A stretch of 64,000 nucleotides of DNA from an uncultured Myxococcales bacterium (GCA_937980205.1 CALJKW010000069.1:186001-250000), one strand, 5' to 3'; counted from the first letter of the stretch, positions 8,512 to 17,245 are shown. Notes: generated by a model not told the origin, from the letters alone. Numbers and translations are program-made.

Positions 8512-9168
8512 ATGCAGGTGACACACGTCAACGAAGGGCTGATTCACCGGCTGCTGGAGTGGATCTCCGGCTCCGGGCCGCTCGGGCCGCTGCTGGCCAC
8601 CCTCACGGTGCTGGCCATGGTGCTCGTGGTCTCGAGCCTGCTGTGGTGGGTCGCCGGTGGCCCGGTGATGCGCCGCCTCGCGCAGCTGCTCTCCGCGCCC
8701 GTCGAGGCGCTGCGGCCGCTGCGGGCCGGCGTCAGAGTGGTCATCGTGCTCGGCGCAGCCAGCACGCTGCTGAGCCACTTCACCGAGGTCGACCTCTTCA
8801 CGCTGCTCGCCGGAGCCCTCGCGCTCATCGCCACCGGGTTCGTCGCCCTGTGGAGCACGCTCTCGAACATCCTCTGCACCATCGTGATTCTCGTCACGCG
8901 CCCCTTCCGCATCGGCGACGTGCTGAGCTTTCCCCCCGATGAGGTGAGCGGACAGGTGGTCGACCTGTCGTTCTTCTTCACCACCCTGAGGACGCCTGAC
9001 GGTGGCTTCGTCAACGTGCCCAACACCGTCTTCTTCCAGCGCATCGTCGTGCGTCGAGAGACGTCGACCTCGCTCGACCTCGGCACCCAGCTTGGCAACA
9101 AGGCCCCGGTGCCGATTCCGCCGCCTCCCGAGGGCGAGAAGCCGCCCGCCGCGACCTCCGCGGCCTGA
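8512..9168 (+). CDS. Small mechanosensitive channel (MscS family)
   Basis: The 218-residue inner-membrane protein has three hydrophobic segments (about residues 22-48, 70-90 and 93-120). The MscS beta domain follows (RPFRIGDVL, then VVDLSFFFTTLRTPDGG and VNVPNTVFF), about residues 128-175. Such channels open under membrane tension to release solutes in hypo-osmotic shock. The C-terminal alpha/beta cytoplasmic cage of canonical MscS is reduced to a Pro/Ala tail (PIPPPPEGEKPPAAT), so this is a minimal form. AAGGGG about 8 bases before ATG is a good ribosome-binding site. The gene stands alone. Confidence 0.87.
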   Translation: MQVTHVNEGLIHRLLEWISGSGPLGPLLATLTVLAMVLVVSSLLWWVAGGPVMRRLAQLLSAPVEALRPLRAGVRVVIVLGAASTLLSHFTEVDLFTLLAGALALIATGFVALWSTLSNILCTIVILVTRPFRIGDVLSFPPDEVSGQVVDLSFFFTTLRTPDGGFVNVPNTVFFQRIVVRRETSTSLDLGTQLGNKAPVPIPPPPEGEKPPAATSAA

Positions 9169-9230
9169 GCCTGCTGAGGCGGCGCGGCGGGGGGCGTCTG
9201 ACCGCGGTGGGCTCGCGTCGCGGCGCGGCC

Positions 9231-10352
9231 TCAGCGCCCGAGCTCGATGCAGGTGAGCCCGGCTTCCGGCGTGCAGTTCTGGCCGATCAGGCACCCGCCG
9301 ACGCCGTCGAAGTCGACGCACCGAATCGGCCGGCAGTCCTGCTCGGTCACGCACTTCTTCCTCGAGATGGTGCACTCGCCGCCGCTGCACGACTGCTGCG
9401 CGCAGTCCGAGTCGACCTGGCACGAGCAGTAGCCGAAGTTCGAGCCCTCGCGCAGGCGACACTGGCCCGCGCACGTGCCGGTCGCGAGGCCCGGCTGCTT
9501 GAGGCACGTGCCGCCGCGCTTGCAGTCGGCGTCCTCCATGCAGGGCAGGTTGGGGTCCCCCGGGCACGGCATGCCGGGCCCGCACATCCACCGCGTGAAG
9601 ACGACCCGGATGTCGCGGCACCCGTAGCCGCGCGGACACACCTGGCCTTCGCTGCAGTCGGCGCCGCAGTACGTCGACGAGGTGCGCGTGTCGATGATGC
9701 AGTAGTTCGCGCCGCTGCCGCACGTGTCGATGCCGCCGCCCGACAAACAGCGCGCGCAGTACGGCCGCGTGTCGTCGTCGTAGTCGCTGTAGCACTGGTT
9801 GCGCGTCACGCCGGCGTCGGGCGGAATGCCGCAGAGCTCTCCGAACTTGCAGAACGTGTTGTCGGCGCAGAAGTACGGGTCGCAGACTCCGATGGTGCAG
9901 GCCTGCAGCTCGGCCGGCGTCCGCCCCGTGCACGCGCACGGCACGTCGCCGCAGCGGCACGAGGTGCCCGGGCAGTCGCCGTTGCTGCGGCAGCCCTCGA
10001 CGCAGGTGCTGCGCGACAGGTCGCAGACGCTGCCCTGCGGGCAGTGCAGGTCCGAGGTGCAGCGCCCGCGCGAGAGGCACGTCCCGCTGCCCGTGTCGCA
10101 GAACAGCGAAGGGTCCATGCAGTCGGCGTTCTTCTCGCAGCCCGAACGGTCCTGGCAGAAGCCTGCCGGGTTGCAGAACTGGCCCGACGGACACGCCTCG
10201 TCGGTGCGGCAGTAGCACTCGCCGGTCTGCGTCTGGCACATGAACGCGCTGGCGGGATCTCCGCAGTCGGAGTCCTGCCGGCAGCCCTTCGTCACGATCT
10301 TGCTCGGGCACGCGGTGAGCGCGAGCACGACGACCGGGGCGAGGAGCCTCAT
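9231..10352 (-). CDS. Cysteine-rich surface lipoprotein
   Basis: The protein has 373 residues. MRLLAPVVVLALTACPSK is a lipoprotein signal with lipobox LTAC (Cys15). The mature part is almost entirely short disulfide modules (DSDCGDP, KNADCMDPS, TSDLHCPQGSVC, RSNGDCPGTSC), like the gene cut by the left edge of the window. It is probably exposed on the outer membrane; function unknown. The start overlaps the stop of the glycosyltransferase gene (ATGA), making it the last gene of the carD chain. The overlap suggests it is co-expressed with, and perhaps modified by, that enzyme, which is inference. Confidence 0.87.
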   Translation of the reverse strand: MRLLAPVVVLALTACPSKIVTKGCRQDSDCGDPASAFMCQTQTGECYCRTDEACPSGQFCNPAGFCQDRSGCEKNADCMDPSLFCDTGSGTCLSRGRCTSDLHCPQGSVCDLSRSTCVEGCRSNGDCPGTSCRCGDVPCACTGRTPAELQACTIGVCDPYFCADNTFCKFGELCGIPPDAGVTRNQCYSDYDDDTRPYCARCLSGGGIDTCGSGANYCIIDTRTSSTYCGADCSEGQVCPRGYGCRDIRVVFTRWMCGPGMPCPGDPNLPCMEDADCKRGGTCLKQPGLATGTCAGQCRLREGSNFGYCSCQVDSDCAQQSCSGGECTISRKKCVTEQDCRPIRCVDFDGVGGCLIGQNCTPEAGLTCIELGR

Positions 10353-12214
10353 CGCCTCCGGTACACCACCACCTGCGGCGTCTCGTCAACGTACAGCCCG
10401 GTGACCGGCTTCGTGGTGCCGAGCGCCTGCCAGGTGTTGAACTCGTGCTCGCGGAACTCCTGGTGGTACTGGTACGCGACGAGGTCGGCGCTGAACGGAT
10501 CTCCGACGAACTGCAGGTCCGTCCGCAGCATGCCGTTCTTCTGGTAGTCGCGAATCTGCCCGCCGTGGCACTCGTGCAGGTACACGCGCTCGCCGGGACG
10601 CGCGTTCTGGTTGATCCACGGCAGCACGCCGGTGACGTTGTTCGCCCAGAACTGCCGCTGCATGCCGAGCGTGGCGCCGCCCGGCAGGCCGCCCGAGAGC
10701 TCCGAGTAGAACGAGGTGCCGTACGGGTACACGCGCACCGTGGCGATGAACGCGGAGGTGCAGCACAGCACCGCGAGCAGCGCGATCGCGTGACGCGCGA
10801 GCCACGGCTGTCGCGGGGCACCGGCAGTGGCGCGCGCCTTCGCCCGCTCGTCCAGCCAGCCCGAGAGGCCGCGCGCGCCGCGCTCGAGCGAGACGCCCGC
10901 GAGGATCGCGAGGAACGGCATCGACGGGAACCAGTGCTTCACGCCGCCGAAGTGCGGCACGTCTGGCTGCGAGATGATCGCGATCGAGGCGAGCGCGTTC
11001 GCGACGATCAGCGCCTCGAGCAGCGTCGACTTTCGCTGCCAGGCGCGCACCGCGACGCCGCCCAGGCCCAGCACCATCGGCGCGAAGAACGCGGTCGGCA
11101 CCGTGAGCGCCGTCACCACCACCACGTAGTCGAGCGGGAAGGGCGGCTCTCGCAGCAGCTCCCCCATGTAGTACCAGACGTAGTGGTTGTGCTGCAGGTG
11201 GAACTGGAAGTACCAGGCCGCGCGATCGACCGGGTGGTGCCAGAGAAACGGCCAGTGCAGGTAGAAGATGACCGGGCCGGCGATCGCCATCGACACGAGC
11301 GGCGCCACCGCGCGGAACGTGCCGACGTGCACCTTGAACAGGCGCCAGGTGAGCAGCGCCGCCGCCGCTGAGGCCGCCACGAACACCAGCACGTGCGGGC
11401 TCAGCAGGATGAACGACTGCATGAGCTTCTGCGGCCCCATCGCGAGGGCCATCACCCCGTACGCGACGACGCCCGCCACGTAGACGCCGTTGATCTGCAG
11501 CATCAGCGCGCGCGCCTCGGGCGACTCCTTCGACTGGTGCCACCCGCGCCACAGCGAGAACGGAATCAGGATGACGGGGATGAAGAACGCGTTGTGCTTC
11601 GTGCCGAGCGCGGCGCCGAAGGCCAGGCCCGTCCAGATCCACCACCTGGGCTTCTCGAGCGCCTGCCAGAAGCAGAAGACGACGAGCAGCCACATCGCCG
11701 TGACCGGCACGTCGAAGCACGACAGGTGCGCCTCGAAGAACTGCCGCGGCACGAGCAGGAAGCTCACCGCCGCGAAGATCGCCGCGACCCGCCCCATCAG
11801 CGGCCGCGCCATCAGGTACACGAGCGGGAGGATGAGCGCCGCGAACGCGAACGCCGGCACGCGGAAGGCCGCCGCCGGCCGGAGGATGCCCAGCGCCTCG
11901 TGGAAGAACAGGTACGAGATGCCGAACAGGTTCTTCATCAGCGCCGGGTGCTCGTTGTTGAACGAGAACGCGCGCTGAATCGCGTCGTCGCCGAACGCCA
12001 CCGTCGGGCTCTTGAACAAGAGCTGGAACCACCGCGCGTGCGATTCGGCCGCGGCGAAGTACACGCTCTCGTCGCGCACGAAGCCCGCCGGCTTCTCGGT
12101 GAAGAGCAGGGCGAAGAAGCCGCCGCCGAACAGCAGCCACGCGATGCGCGACTCGAGCTTCTGCTCGGCAGACACCTCCGTGCTCGCCGCCGCGGGCTTC
12201 GCCTCCGCGCTCAT
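10349..12214 (-). CDS. GT39-type membrane glycosyltransferase (PMT/ArnT-like)
   Basis: The protein has 621 residues with about a dozen hydrophobic segments and a large C-terminal periplasmic part. The N-terminal loop contains FVRDESVYFAAAESHARWF, with the acidic pair expected in the first periplasmic loop of polyprenyl-phosphate-sugar transferases (dolichyl-P-mannose:protein mannosyltransferase and ArnT families). These enzymes move a sugar from a lipid carrier onto protein or lipid A. I chose ATG 12214 (MSAEAKPAA) because it forms an ATGA overlap with the upstream stop; an alternative start nine codons earlier is less likely. Donor and acceptor are unknown. Neighbours are a membrane-anchored exoprotein and a cysteine-rich lipoprotein, both possible acceptors. 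Confidence 0.85.
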   Translation of the reverse strand: MSAEAKPAAASTEVSAEQKLESRIAWLLFGGGFFALLFTEKPAGFVRDESVYFAAAESHARWFQLLFKSPTVAFGDDAIQRAFSFNNEHPALMKNLFGISYLFFHEALGILRPAAAFRVPAFAFAALILPLVYLMARPLMGRVAAIFAAVSFLLVPRQFFEAHLSCFDVPVTAMWLLVVFCFWQALEKPRWWIWTGLAFGAALGTKHNAFFIPVILIPFSLWRGWHQSKESPEARALMLQINGVYVAGVVAYGVMALAMGPQKLMQSFILLSPHVLVFVAASAAAALLTWRLFKVHVGTFRAVAPLVSMAIAGPVIFYLHWPFLWHHPVDRAAWYFQFHLQHNHYVWYYMGELLREPPFPLDYVVVVTALTVPTAFFAPMVLGLGGVAVRAWQRKSTLLEALIVANALASIAIISQPDVPHFGGVKHWFPSMPFLAILAGVSLERGARGLSGWLDERAKARATAGAPRQPWLARHAIALLAVLCCTSAFIATVRVYPYGTSFYSELSGGLPGGATLGMQRQFWANNVTGVLPWINQNARPGERVYLHECHGGQIRDYQKNGMLRTDLQFVGDPFSADLVAYQYHQEFREHEFNTWQALGTTKPVTGLYVDETPQVVVYRRR

Positions 12215-13128
12215 GAGCCGAACCCCCACGCCTCGACGCACATCTCCCGGTGCTCGGGGTTCTGCGACTGGCTCCAGATGCGCACGCTCGCGCCTGCCGG
12301 AACGCCCGGCGCGTCGCCGCGGAACAGGCCGTACTTGCCCTTCGGGAAGTCCAGCGACACCGCCCGCGTGCCGTTCACGTCGGCGGCGAGCAGCACCGGC
12401 GTCAGCTGCGGGTCACGGTAGTAGCCCTTGTCCCAGCCGAAGCCGCCTTGCAGCACGAGCTGGTCCGCCGCGGGCACGCCGTTGAGCTCGACGACGAGCT
12501 TCGTGGCTCCACCGGGAGGAAAGAGCCTCAAGCACCGCCGCGGCTGAAACCGCACCTCGTGCCACTCGGCCGCGACGTAGCCGCCGTTGGGGCACCGGTG
12601 CGCGCGCCCGTCCCAGCTGCACTGCTGCCGCGAGCCGTCGCCACCCTCGAGGTACACGCTCGCCTGGCCGAGCTGCTCGACGAACGAGAACCGCACCGGC
12701 TTCGAGCGGCCGTTCTGGTACAGCGACAGCTCGAGCGGGCCGAACGAGCGCGTCGCGCCGATCGCGGTGCGGCCCGGCGAGAACACCGACCAGAACGCGC
12801 CCTGGTCCGACTTCGGCAGCTTCGGCTGCGCCAGCACCCACACCCGCGGGTGCAGCTCGAGTGAGTCGCCGTCGCTGCCCTGGTAGCCGACCACGCGCAC
12901 CCGCTCGGGAGCGAACAGCCGCGCGCGCTCGGCCCACCACGGGAAGACCAAAAGCGCGTCGCCGGGCTGCGCCTCGGCCTCGAGCACCTTCTGCACCTCG
13001 GCGTAGTCGGCCTCGGAAGGGAGCAGCGTCGGCAGCCGCAGCTGGAAGCCCAGGCACAACAACGCCACCAGAACGATGAGCCCGCCTTCGATCAGCGGCG
13101 CGCGCCGCCGCTCCTCAGGACTTGGCAA
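12211..13128 (-). CDS. Membrane-anchored extracytoplasmic protein, unknown function
   Basis: The protein has 305 residues. One N-terminal transmembrane segment (GGLIVLVALLCLGFQL, about residues 15-31) is followed by an extracytoplasmic domain. That domain contains VLEAEAQPGDALLVFPWWAERAR near its start, a pattern seen in the soluble C-terminal parts of GT39-family transferases. The rest is beta-rich with a few cysteines (QQCSWDGRAHRC). It could be an accessory subunit to the glycosyltransferase encoded immediately after it; that rests on context and the one pattern. It overlaps carG by 14 bases and the glycosyltransferase by 4. Confidence 0.78.
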   Translation of the reverse strand: MPSPEERRRAPLIEGGLIVLVALLCLGFQLRLPTLLPSEADYAEVQKVLEAEAQPGDALLVFPWWAERARLFAPERVRVVGYQGSDGDSLELHPRVWVLAQPKLPKSDQGAFWSVFSPGRTAIGATRSFGPLELSLYQNGRSKPVRFSFVEQLGQASVYLEGGDGSRQQCSWDGRAHRCPNGGYVAAEWHEVRFQPRRCLRLFPPGGATKLVVELNGVPAADQLVLQGGFGWDKGYYRDPQLTPVLLAADVNGTRAVSLDFPKGKYGLFRGDAPGVPAGASVRIWSQSQNPEHREMCVEAWGFGS

Positions 13129-13627
13129 GGCGAATCTTCTGCTCGCTCGTCTCGCGGCAGAACACGCAGAAGGAGGCCTCTCCGCCCGGATACGACGGAG
13201 TCCAATGCGGGTACATCGCGCAGCGCGGGTCGAGGCAGTGGTGAAGCCCCCACGCGTGACCCAGCTCCTGCAGCGCGTAGCGCGCGAGCTGCTTCACGTT
13301 CTCGTTCGGGTTCTTGATGTGCGCGAACGAGACGACCGCGCGCTGCCCGTTGTACTGCGACACGCCGAACGTCGGGACCTCGCCGGTGAGCAGCTTGCGC
13401 GGCAGCAGCTTGCGCGACGTCACGTAGAGGATCTTGTCGTCCTGGAACGCCGACACCTTCGGGGCCTCGCGCAACAGCCGGTGCGCGTCCCACGGCTCGT
13501 TCATGCCCGACGGAGGCGTCACGACGCCCGAGTGCTCGGCGCCCACCGCGAACGCCTGGTAGAGGATCTTGCAGAGATCCTTCACCAGCTTCGGGTCCAG
13601 CTCGTCGAAAGTCGCGACGCGGATCAT
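13115..13627 (-). CDS. carG: CarG-like zinc-binding archaemetzincin homologue
   Basis: The 170-residue protein carries the archaemetzincin signature with one change: Q120-E-L-G-H124-A-W-G-L-H-H130-C131-x4-C136-x-M138, then C154-x2-C157. The first zinc ligand His of HExxH is Gln120, while Glu121 is kept. In Myxococcus xanthus, carG lies directly downstream of and coupled to carD. Its product binds zinc, lacks detectable peptidase activity and interacts with CarD's N-terminal domain. Position (4-base overlap with carD), length and motif all fit that pair, so I call it CarG. It is probably a nucleoid-associated regulatory cofactor rather than a protease. Confidence 0.9.
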   Translation of the reverse strand: MIRVATFDELDPKLVKDLCKILYQAFAVGAEHSGVVTPPSGMNEPWDAHRLLREAPKVSAFQDDKILYVTSRKLLPRKLLTGEVPTFGVSQYNGQRAVVSFAHIKNPNENVKQLARYALQELGHAWGLHHCLDPRCAMYPHWTPSYPGGEASFCVFCRETSEQKIRLAKS

Positions 13628-14664
13628 TTCTTCTTCGCCTCCGCAGCAGCCGCGGTCGCCGCCTTCGGCGGACGGCCGCGCTTCTTGGGCTCAGGCGGCG
13701 GCCCTTCCGGCTTCGGCTTCGGCGGGCGCCCGCGCTTCTTCGGCTCCGGCGGCGGCCCTTCCGGCTTCGGCTTCGGCGGACGGCCGCGCTTGCGCTTCAC
13801 CGGCTCGGCCGCCAGCGGAGACCCCTGCGGCATCGTCACGTCCGAATCGGAGATGACGCTCTTCTTGAGCGGCTCCATCGGCTGCGTCGAGGCCTCGCGG
13901 GCTGCTGCTTTGCCCGGCTTCTTCTTCGCGGCGGCGGGCTTCTCCTCGCCCTCTTCGCCTTCGCCCTCGGAGGCTTCTGCTTCCTGCGGCTCTTCTTCGG
14001 CGCCCTCGTCTTCGAGGCCGCCACCGCCCATCAGATCGTCGCCAAGCCCGAGATCGTCGTCGTCTCCGCCGGCCAGCGCGCGGAACTCTTCGGCGGTGCG
14101 CTTGGGGCGCTCCTTGCCGACGGGGAAGAGCAGGGCGTCGACGGTGTCCTCGGCATCGCACTCGAGGATGTTGAGCGACGCAGACATCTCGGCGACGAGC
14201 AGGTGGCGCGCGTCGTTGTAGAGCTCGCGCTCCTTCGTCGGCAGCGGCCGCAGCTCGGAGAGCACCTGCAGGCCTTTGACGACCTCGGCCAGGCCCATCA
14301 GCCCGCCGGTCGCCATGCGCTCGACGTTGGTGCGCGCGCGCGCCTTCCAGTCGAGCGACGCCTTGTCGGAGTCGGACCTGATGAACGAGAGGACCTTCTC
14401 GACCTCATCGGCCGACGAGACCTTGCGGACGCCGATGGAGCCGACCTTCGACTCCGGCACCATCACCTTCGCTCCGTCTTCCTCGCGGAGCAGGTTCACC
14501 ATGGTCAGCTTCTGACCGGCGACCTCCTTCGTCTCGATCGCCGTGACCTTGCACAGGCCCTGGTTCGGGTAGACGACGCGATCACCGACGGCCAGCTTGA
14601 CGACCGGCGCAGGCGGCTTCGGTGCAGCCTGAGTACCGGTCTGTGGACCTGAGTTTTCCGCCAT
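13624..14664 (-). CDS. carD: CarD, HMGA-like global transcriptional regulator
   Basis: The protein has 346 residues in three parts. Residues about 22-180 form the CarD/CdnL RNA-polymerase-interacting domain (VGDRVVYPNQGLCKVTAIE, then the helical part with GLMGLAEVVKGL). Residues about 198-240 are very acidic. The basic C terminus has three AT-hook cores RGRPPK, two of them in identical 18-residue repeats with a Pro/Lys-rich linker. This HMGA-like layout is known only from myxobacterial CarD, which controls light-induced carotenogenesis, development and ECF-sigma-dependent genes in M. xanthus. It is coupled to carG by an ATGA overlap. I see three AT hooks; M. xanthus CarD is described with four. 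Confidence 0.96.
   Translation of the reverse strand: MAENSGPQTGTQAAPKPPAPVVKLAVGDRVVYPNQGLCKVTAIETKEVAGQKLTMVNLLREEDGAKVMVPESKVGSIGVRKVSSADEVEKVLSFIRSDSDKASLDWKARARTNVERMATGGLMGLAEVVKGLQVLSELRPLPTKERELYNDARHLLVAEMSASLNILECDAEDTVDALLFPVGKERPKRTAEEFRALAGGDDDDLGLGDDLMGGGGLEDEGAEEEPQEAEASEGEGEEGEEKPAAAKKKPGKAAAREASTQPMEPLKKSVISDSDVTMPQGSPLAAEPVKRKRGRPPKPKPEGPPPEPKKRGRPPKPKPEGPPPEPKKRGRPPKAATAAAAEAKKK
13667..13798 (-). repeat. 54-bp tandem repeat encoding AT-hook modules of CarD
   Basis: Two nearly identical 54-base units (13667-13720 and 13721-13774) and a partial third (to about 13798) encode RGRPPK plus linker. They differ by only a few bases, which suggests recent duplication or homogenisation of the DNA-binding modules. 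AT-hook number could vary between strains by slippage or recombination. Confidence 0.85.
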
Positions 14665-14698
14665 GAGCCCCTCGAAAAAGGCTCGCGGGTCGTAGCAT

Positions 14699-14714
14699 CC
14701 CCACCTCGGTGGGG
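14699..14714. promoter_or_regulatory. GC-rich inverted repeat upstream of carD
   Basis: CCCCACC and GGTGGGG flank two bases, giving a perfect 7-bp dyad 35 bases upstream of the carD start and just after the stop of the small gene 14725-14892. A run of six T lies on the wrong (upstream) side in the direction of transcription, so it does not look like an intrinsic terminator. It may be an operator or a leader hairpin of carD. No binding protein can be named. Confidence 0.4.
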
Positions 14715-14724
14715 CATTAAAAAA

Positions 14725-14892
14725 TCAACGCTTGGAGGAGTTCAGCTCGACCAGCAGCTGGTGCAGCCGCGCGTCGATGACCGCCTCGACCTGCGCGTCG
14801 TCTGCCGGCTGCTGCGCCTTCGTCGCTGCGAAAGCCATCACGCCGCCGAGCACTGCGCCGAGCACCGCGATCCCCATCAGCTTCTTCATCAT
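14725..14892 (-). CDS. Small secreted or membrane peptide, 55 residues
   Basis: I chose the ATG-ATG pair at 14892/14889 because GGAGG lies eight bases upstream; an in-frame ATG at 14907 lacks a comparable site. The product opens MMKKLMGIAVLGAVLGGVMAF, a signal peptide or single membrane helix, followed by an acidic-then-helical tail (DDAQVEAVIDARLHQLLVEL). Strong ribosome-binding site and signal make it likely real, though short. It sits between the PEGA kinase gene and carD on the same strand. Function unknown. Confidence 0.7.
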   Translation of the reverse strand: MMKKLMGIAVLGAVLGGVMAFAATKAQQPADDAQVEAVIDARLHQLLVELNSSKR

Positions 14893-14977
14893 GTGTGCTG
14901 CCTCCATGTGGCTACGTTTGGCTACATGGTGGCACGGGGATGAAGCGCCGCAATTTTTCGGACGGAGCTCTCCCTGA

Positions 14978-17245
14978 TCACTTCCCCGGAGCGAGCGGGA
15001 GCTTGAAGCCTCCGAGCGCGTTCGCGGTGGGGATGACCTCGATCTCGAGCGTGCCCGAGTTGTCGGCGAGGTCGTCGTCGGGGAACGACATCCAGAAGAA
15101 CGCGGTGCCGCGGACCTTGTACATCTTGCCCGCCTCGAAGACGCGCACCGCGTCTTCGTCGAGCGGCTTGCCCTCGAAGACGCTGAAGCCGGACTGCTGC
15201 GTGACGAGCACCTTCGACACCGTGCCGCCCTTCTCGCCGCGGGTGCGCGGCGCGGGCCCCTTCTCGAGCAGCCGCACGTTGTACGTCGTCAGCGCGTTCA
15301 TGCCGACGTAGGCGAGCCGCTGGCTCGGCTCGAGGATGACGACGTGCTGCGCGACGTTCACGTCGAGCGCGTGCGTCGGGCCTTTGACGTCCTTCACCTT
15401 CACGCGCACGACGCCCGAGTTGTCGTCGAGCGCGTGGTCCATCACGAACGCGTAGAGCATCGAAGCGCCCTTCAGCGTGACTCCGCCTTTGGGGCCGATG
15501 CGGCCGAACGAGTCCTTCGCGGAGATGCCGGGGCCCTGCACGAAGTAGCCGACCTCGTTCACCCAGATCGGGCTCGCCATGCCGCCGAGCGAGGCCTTGC
15601 CCTCGGTCGAGAGCTTGTACGTCTTCGCCGGGTTGAGCCTGAGCCGCGCGGCCTTCGTCTCGGGGATCTTCACCGCGTGCACGGCCGCGTCGATCTTGAA
15701 CACGAGCTCGGGATACGCGACCTGCATCGTCGGCCCGGTCACGAGCTTCTTCGGCTCGATGAGCTCTTCGGCGACCTGGGGCTTCTCGATGACCGGCAGC
15801 TCGATGGGCTCGAGCTCGGCGTGCATGCTCACCTTCTCGCCGCGCTTCTTCGCGACCTTCCGCGTCCAGTCGCGCATGCCCGCGGACGTCAGCTCGAGCG
15901 TGTGCGCCGAGGCCGCGTCGAGCTCGAGCACGGTCGGCGTCTTCTTCTCCCACGGCGAGCCGTCGACGTAGATCGACGCGCCCGGCGGAGTCGACGAGAG
16001 CTCGAGCGAGAACGTGCCCGTGCTCGTCCACACCGAGTAGCCGGCGACGACGAGCACGACGCCCGCGATGATCGCGGCGGCGGCGAGGCCGAGCTTCACT
16101 CCGCGCGAGAGCTGCCGCGGCGTCATCGTCTCGCTGGTGAGCGCGCCGTCGTCTTCGCCCGCCGACGACTTGCGGCCGGCGGACTTCGACGGGTCTTTGC
16201 CCCAGGCCGTCTCCGTCGCCGACGGCTCGATCGGCGCCTGCGGCAGCGGCTTCTTCCACAAGCTCACCTGGTCGAGGAACTCGCGCGGCAGCTGCGTCGG
16301 GCGCCCGTCGGCGACGAGATCCGGCTCGAACAGGAACTGCAGGAACAGCCCGAGCGAGCTCGTCTGGAAGCTCGGCGCGTTCTGGTACAGGTAGCTCGAC
16401 AGCGCGCTCTGGAACGCCTCGGCGGTCTGGTACCGCTTCTCTTTGTCGAGCGCCATCGCGGTCAGGATGATCTGCTCGAGCGCCGGCGTGATGTCGGGGT
16501 TCATCACCCGCGGCGGCGTGAACTGCCCGCGCACGATGCGCGACATCGTGTCGATCATCTTGCCCTGGAAGGGCAGCTGACCGCAGAGCATCTCGTACAG
16601 CACGATGCCCGCAGCGAAGACGTCGGTGCGCGCGTCCAGCTCTTTGCCGCGCGCCTGCTCCGGAGAGAAGTACGAGTACTTGCCCTTCACCGCGCCCGAC
16701 TCGGTCTCTTCGCGGCCCGCGGTCTTCGCCTTCGCGATGCCGAAGTCGACCAGCTTCACCTGCCCTTCGAAGCTGATGAGCACGTTCTGCGGAGACACGT
16801 CGCGGTGCACGATCTTCAGCGGCTTGCCTGTCTCGTCGAGCCGCGTGTGCGCGTAGTGCAGCCCCTTGAGCATCTCGATCGCGATCAGCACCGCGAACGA
16901 GGTCGGGATCGACTGGATGCCGACGGTGCGCGCGCGCTTGATGAGCTTCGAGAGCGGCTGGCCGTCGACGTACTCCATGGCGATGAACCAGTCGCCGTCG
17001 ATCTCTCCGAAGTCGAAGACCTGCGCGATGTTGCCGTGGCTGAGGCCCATGACGATGCGGGCCTCGTTCGTGAACATCTGGATGAACTGCTTGTTGGCGG
17101 CGTACGCGGGCAGGATCCGCTTGATCACGACGGACTTCGAGATGCCCGCCGCGACGGGGTAGCGGGCCTTGAAGATCTCCGCCATGCCGCCGGCGGCCAG
17201 TCGGGCCTGCAGCTCGTACTTCCCGAACTGGTTCTGCTGCGCCAC
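14978..17245 (-). CDS. Hanks-type Ser/Thr protein kinase with PEGA domain
   Basis: The protein has 755 residues. The kinase domain spans about residues 8-275, with glycine loop GGMAEIFKARY, ATP-anchoring Lys in VVIKRIL, catalytic loop HRDVSPQNVLI (Asp kept) and DFGIAKAK. A transmembrane helix (AAAAIIAGVVLVVAGYSVW) lies near residues 395-420. A PEGA domain follows (SSTPPGASIYVDGSPWEKKTP), with a beta-rich C-terminal domain outside the membrane. The apparent HRDVSPQN in place of HRDLKPxN is common in myxobacterial kinases. I start at GTG 17245 because the longer open frame would run into the divergent gene at 17304. It is probably a signal receptor sensing the periplasm or cell wall; target unknown. 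Confidence 0.93.
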   Translation of the reverse strand: MAQQNQFGKYELQARLAAGGMAEIFKARYPVAAGISKSVVIKRILPAYAANKQFIQMFTNEARIVMGLSHGNIAQVFDFGEIDGDWFIAMEYVDGQPLSKLIKRARTVGIQSIPTSFAVLIAIEMLKGLHYAHTRLDETGKPLKIVHRDVSPQNVLISFEGQVKLVDFGIAKAKTAGREETESGAVKGKYSYFSPEQARGKELDARTDVFAAGIVLYEMLCGQLPFQGKMIDTMSRIVRGQFTPPRVMNPDITPALEQIILTAMALDKEKRYQTAEAFQSALSSYLYQNAPSFQTSSLGLFLQFLFEPDLVADGRPTQLPREFLDQVSLWKKPLPQAPIEPSATETAWGKDPSKSAGRKSSAGEDDGALTSETMTPRQLSRGVKLGLAAAAIIAGVVLVVAGYSVWTSTGTFSLELSSTPPGASIYVDGSPWEKKTPTVLELDAASAHTLELTSAGMRDWTRKVAKKRGEKVSMHAELEPIELPVIEKPQVAEELIEPKKLVTGPTMQVAYPELVFKIDAAVHAVKIPETKAARLRLNPAKTYKLSTEGKASLGGMASPIWVNEVGYFVQGPGISAKDSFGRIGPKGGVTLKGASMLYAFVMDHALDDNSGVVRVKVKDVKGPTHALDVNVAQHVVILEPSQRLAYVGMNALTTYNVRLLEKGPAPRTRGEKGGTVSKVLVTQQSGFSVFEGKPLDEDAVRVFEAGKMYKVRGTAFFWMSFPDDDLADNSGTLEIEVIPTANALGGFKLPLAPGK

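Noticed and set aside
13115..13627. Calling the archaemetzincin homologue an active metallopeptidase
   Set aside because: The first zinc-ligand His is Gln and the gene sits in the carG position next to carD, so an inactive zinc protein is the better call.
14699..14724. Intrinsic terminator of the small gene upstream of carD
   Set aside because: The T-run precedes rather than follows the hairpin in the direction of transcription.
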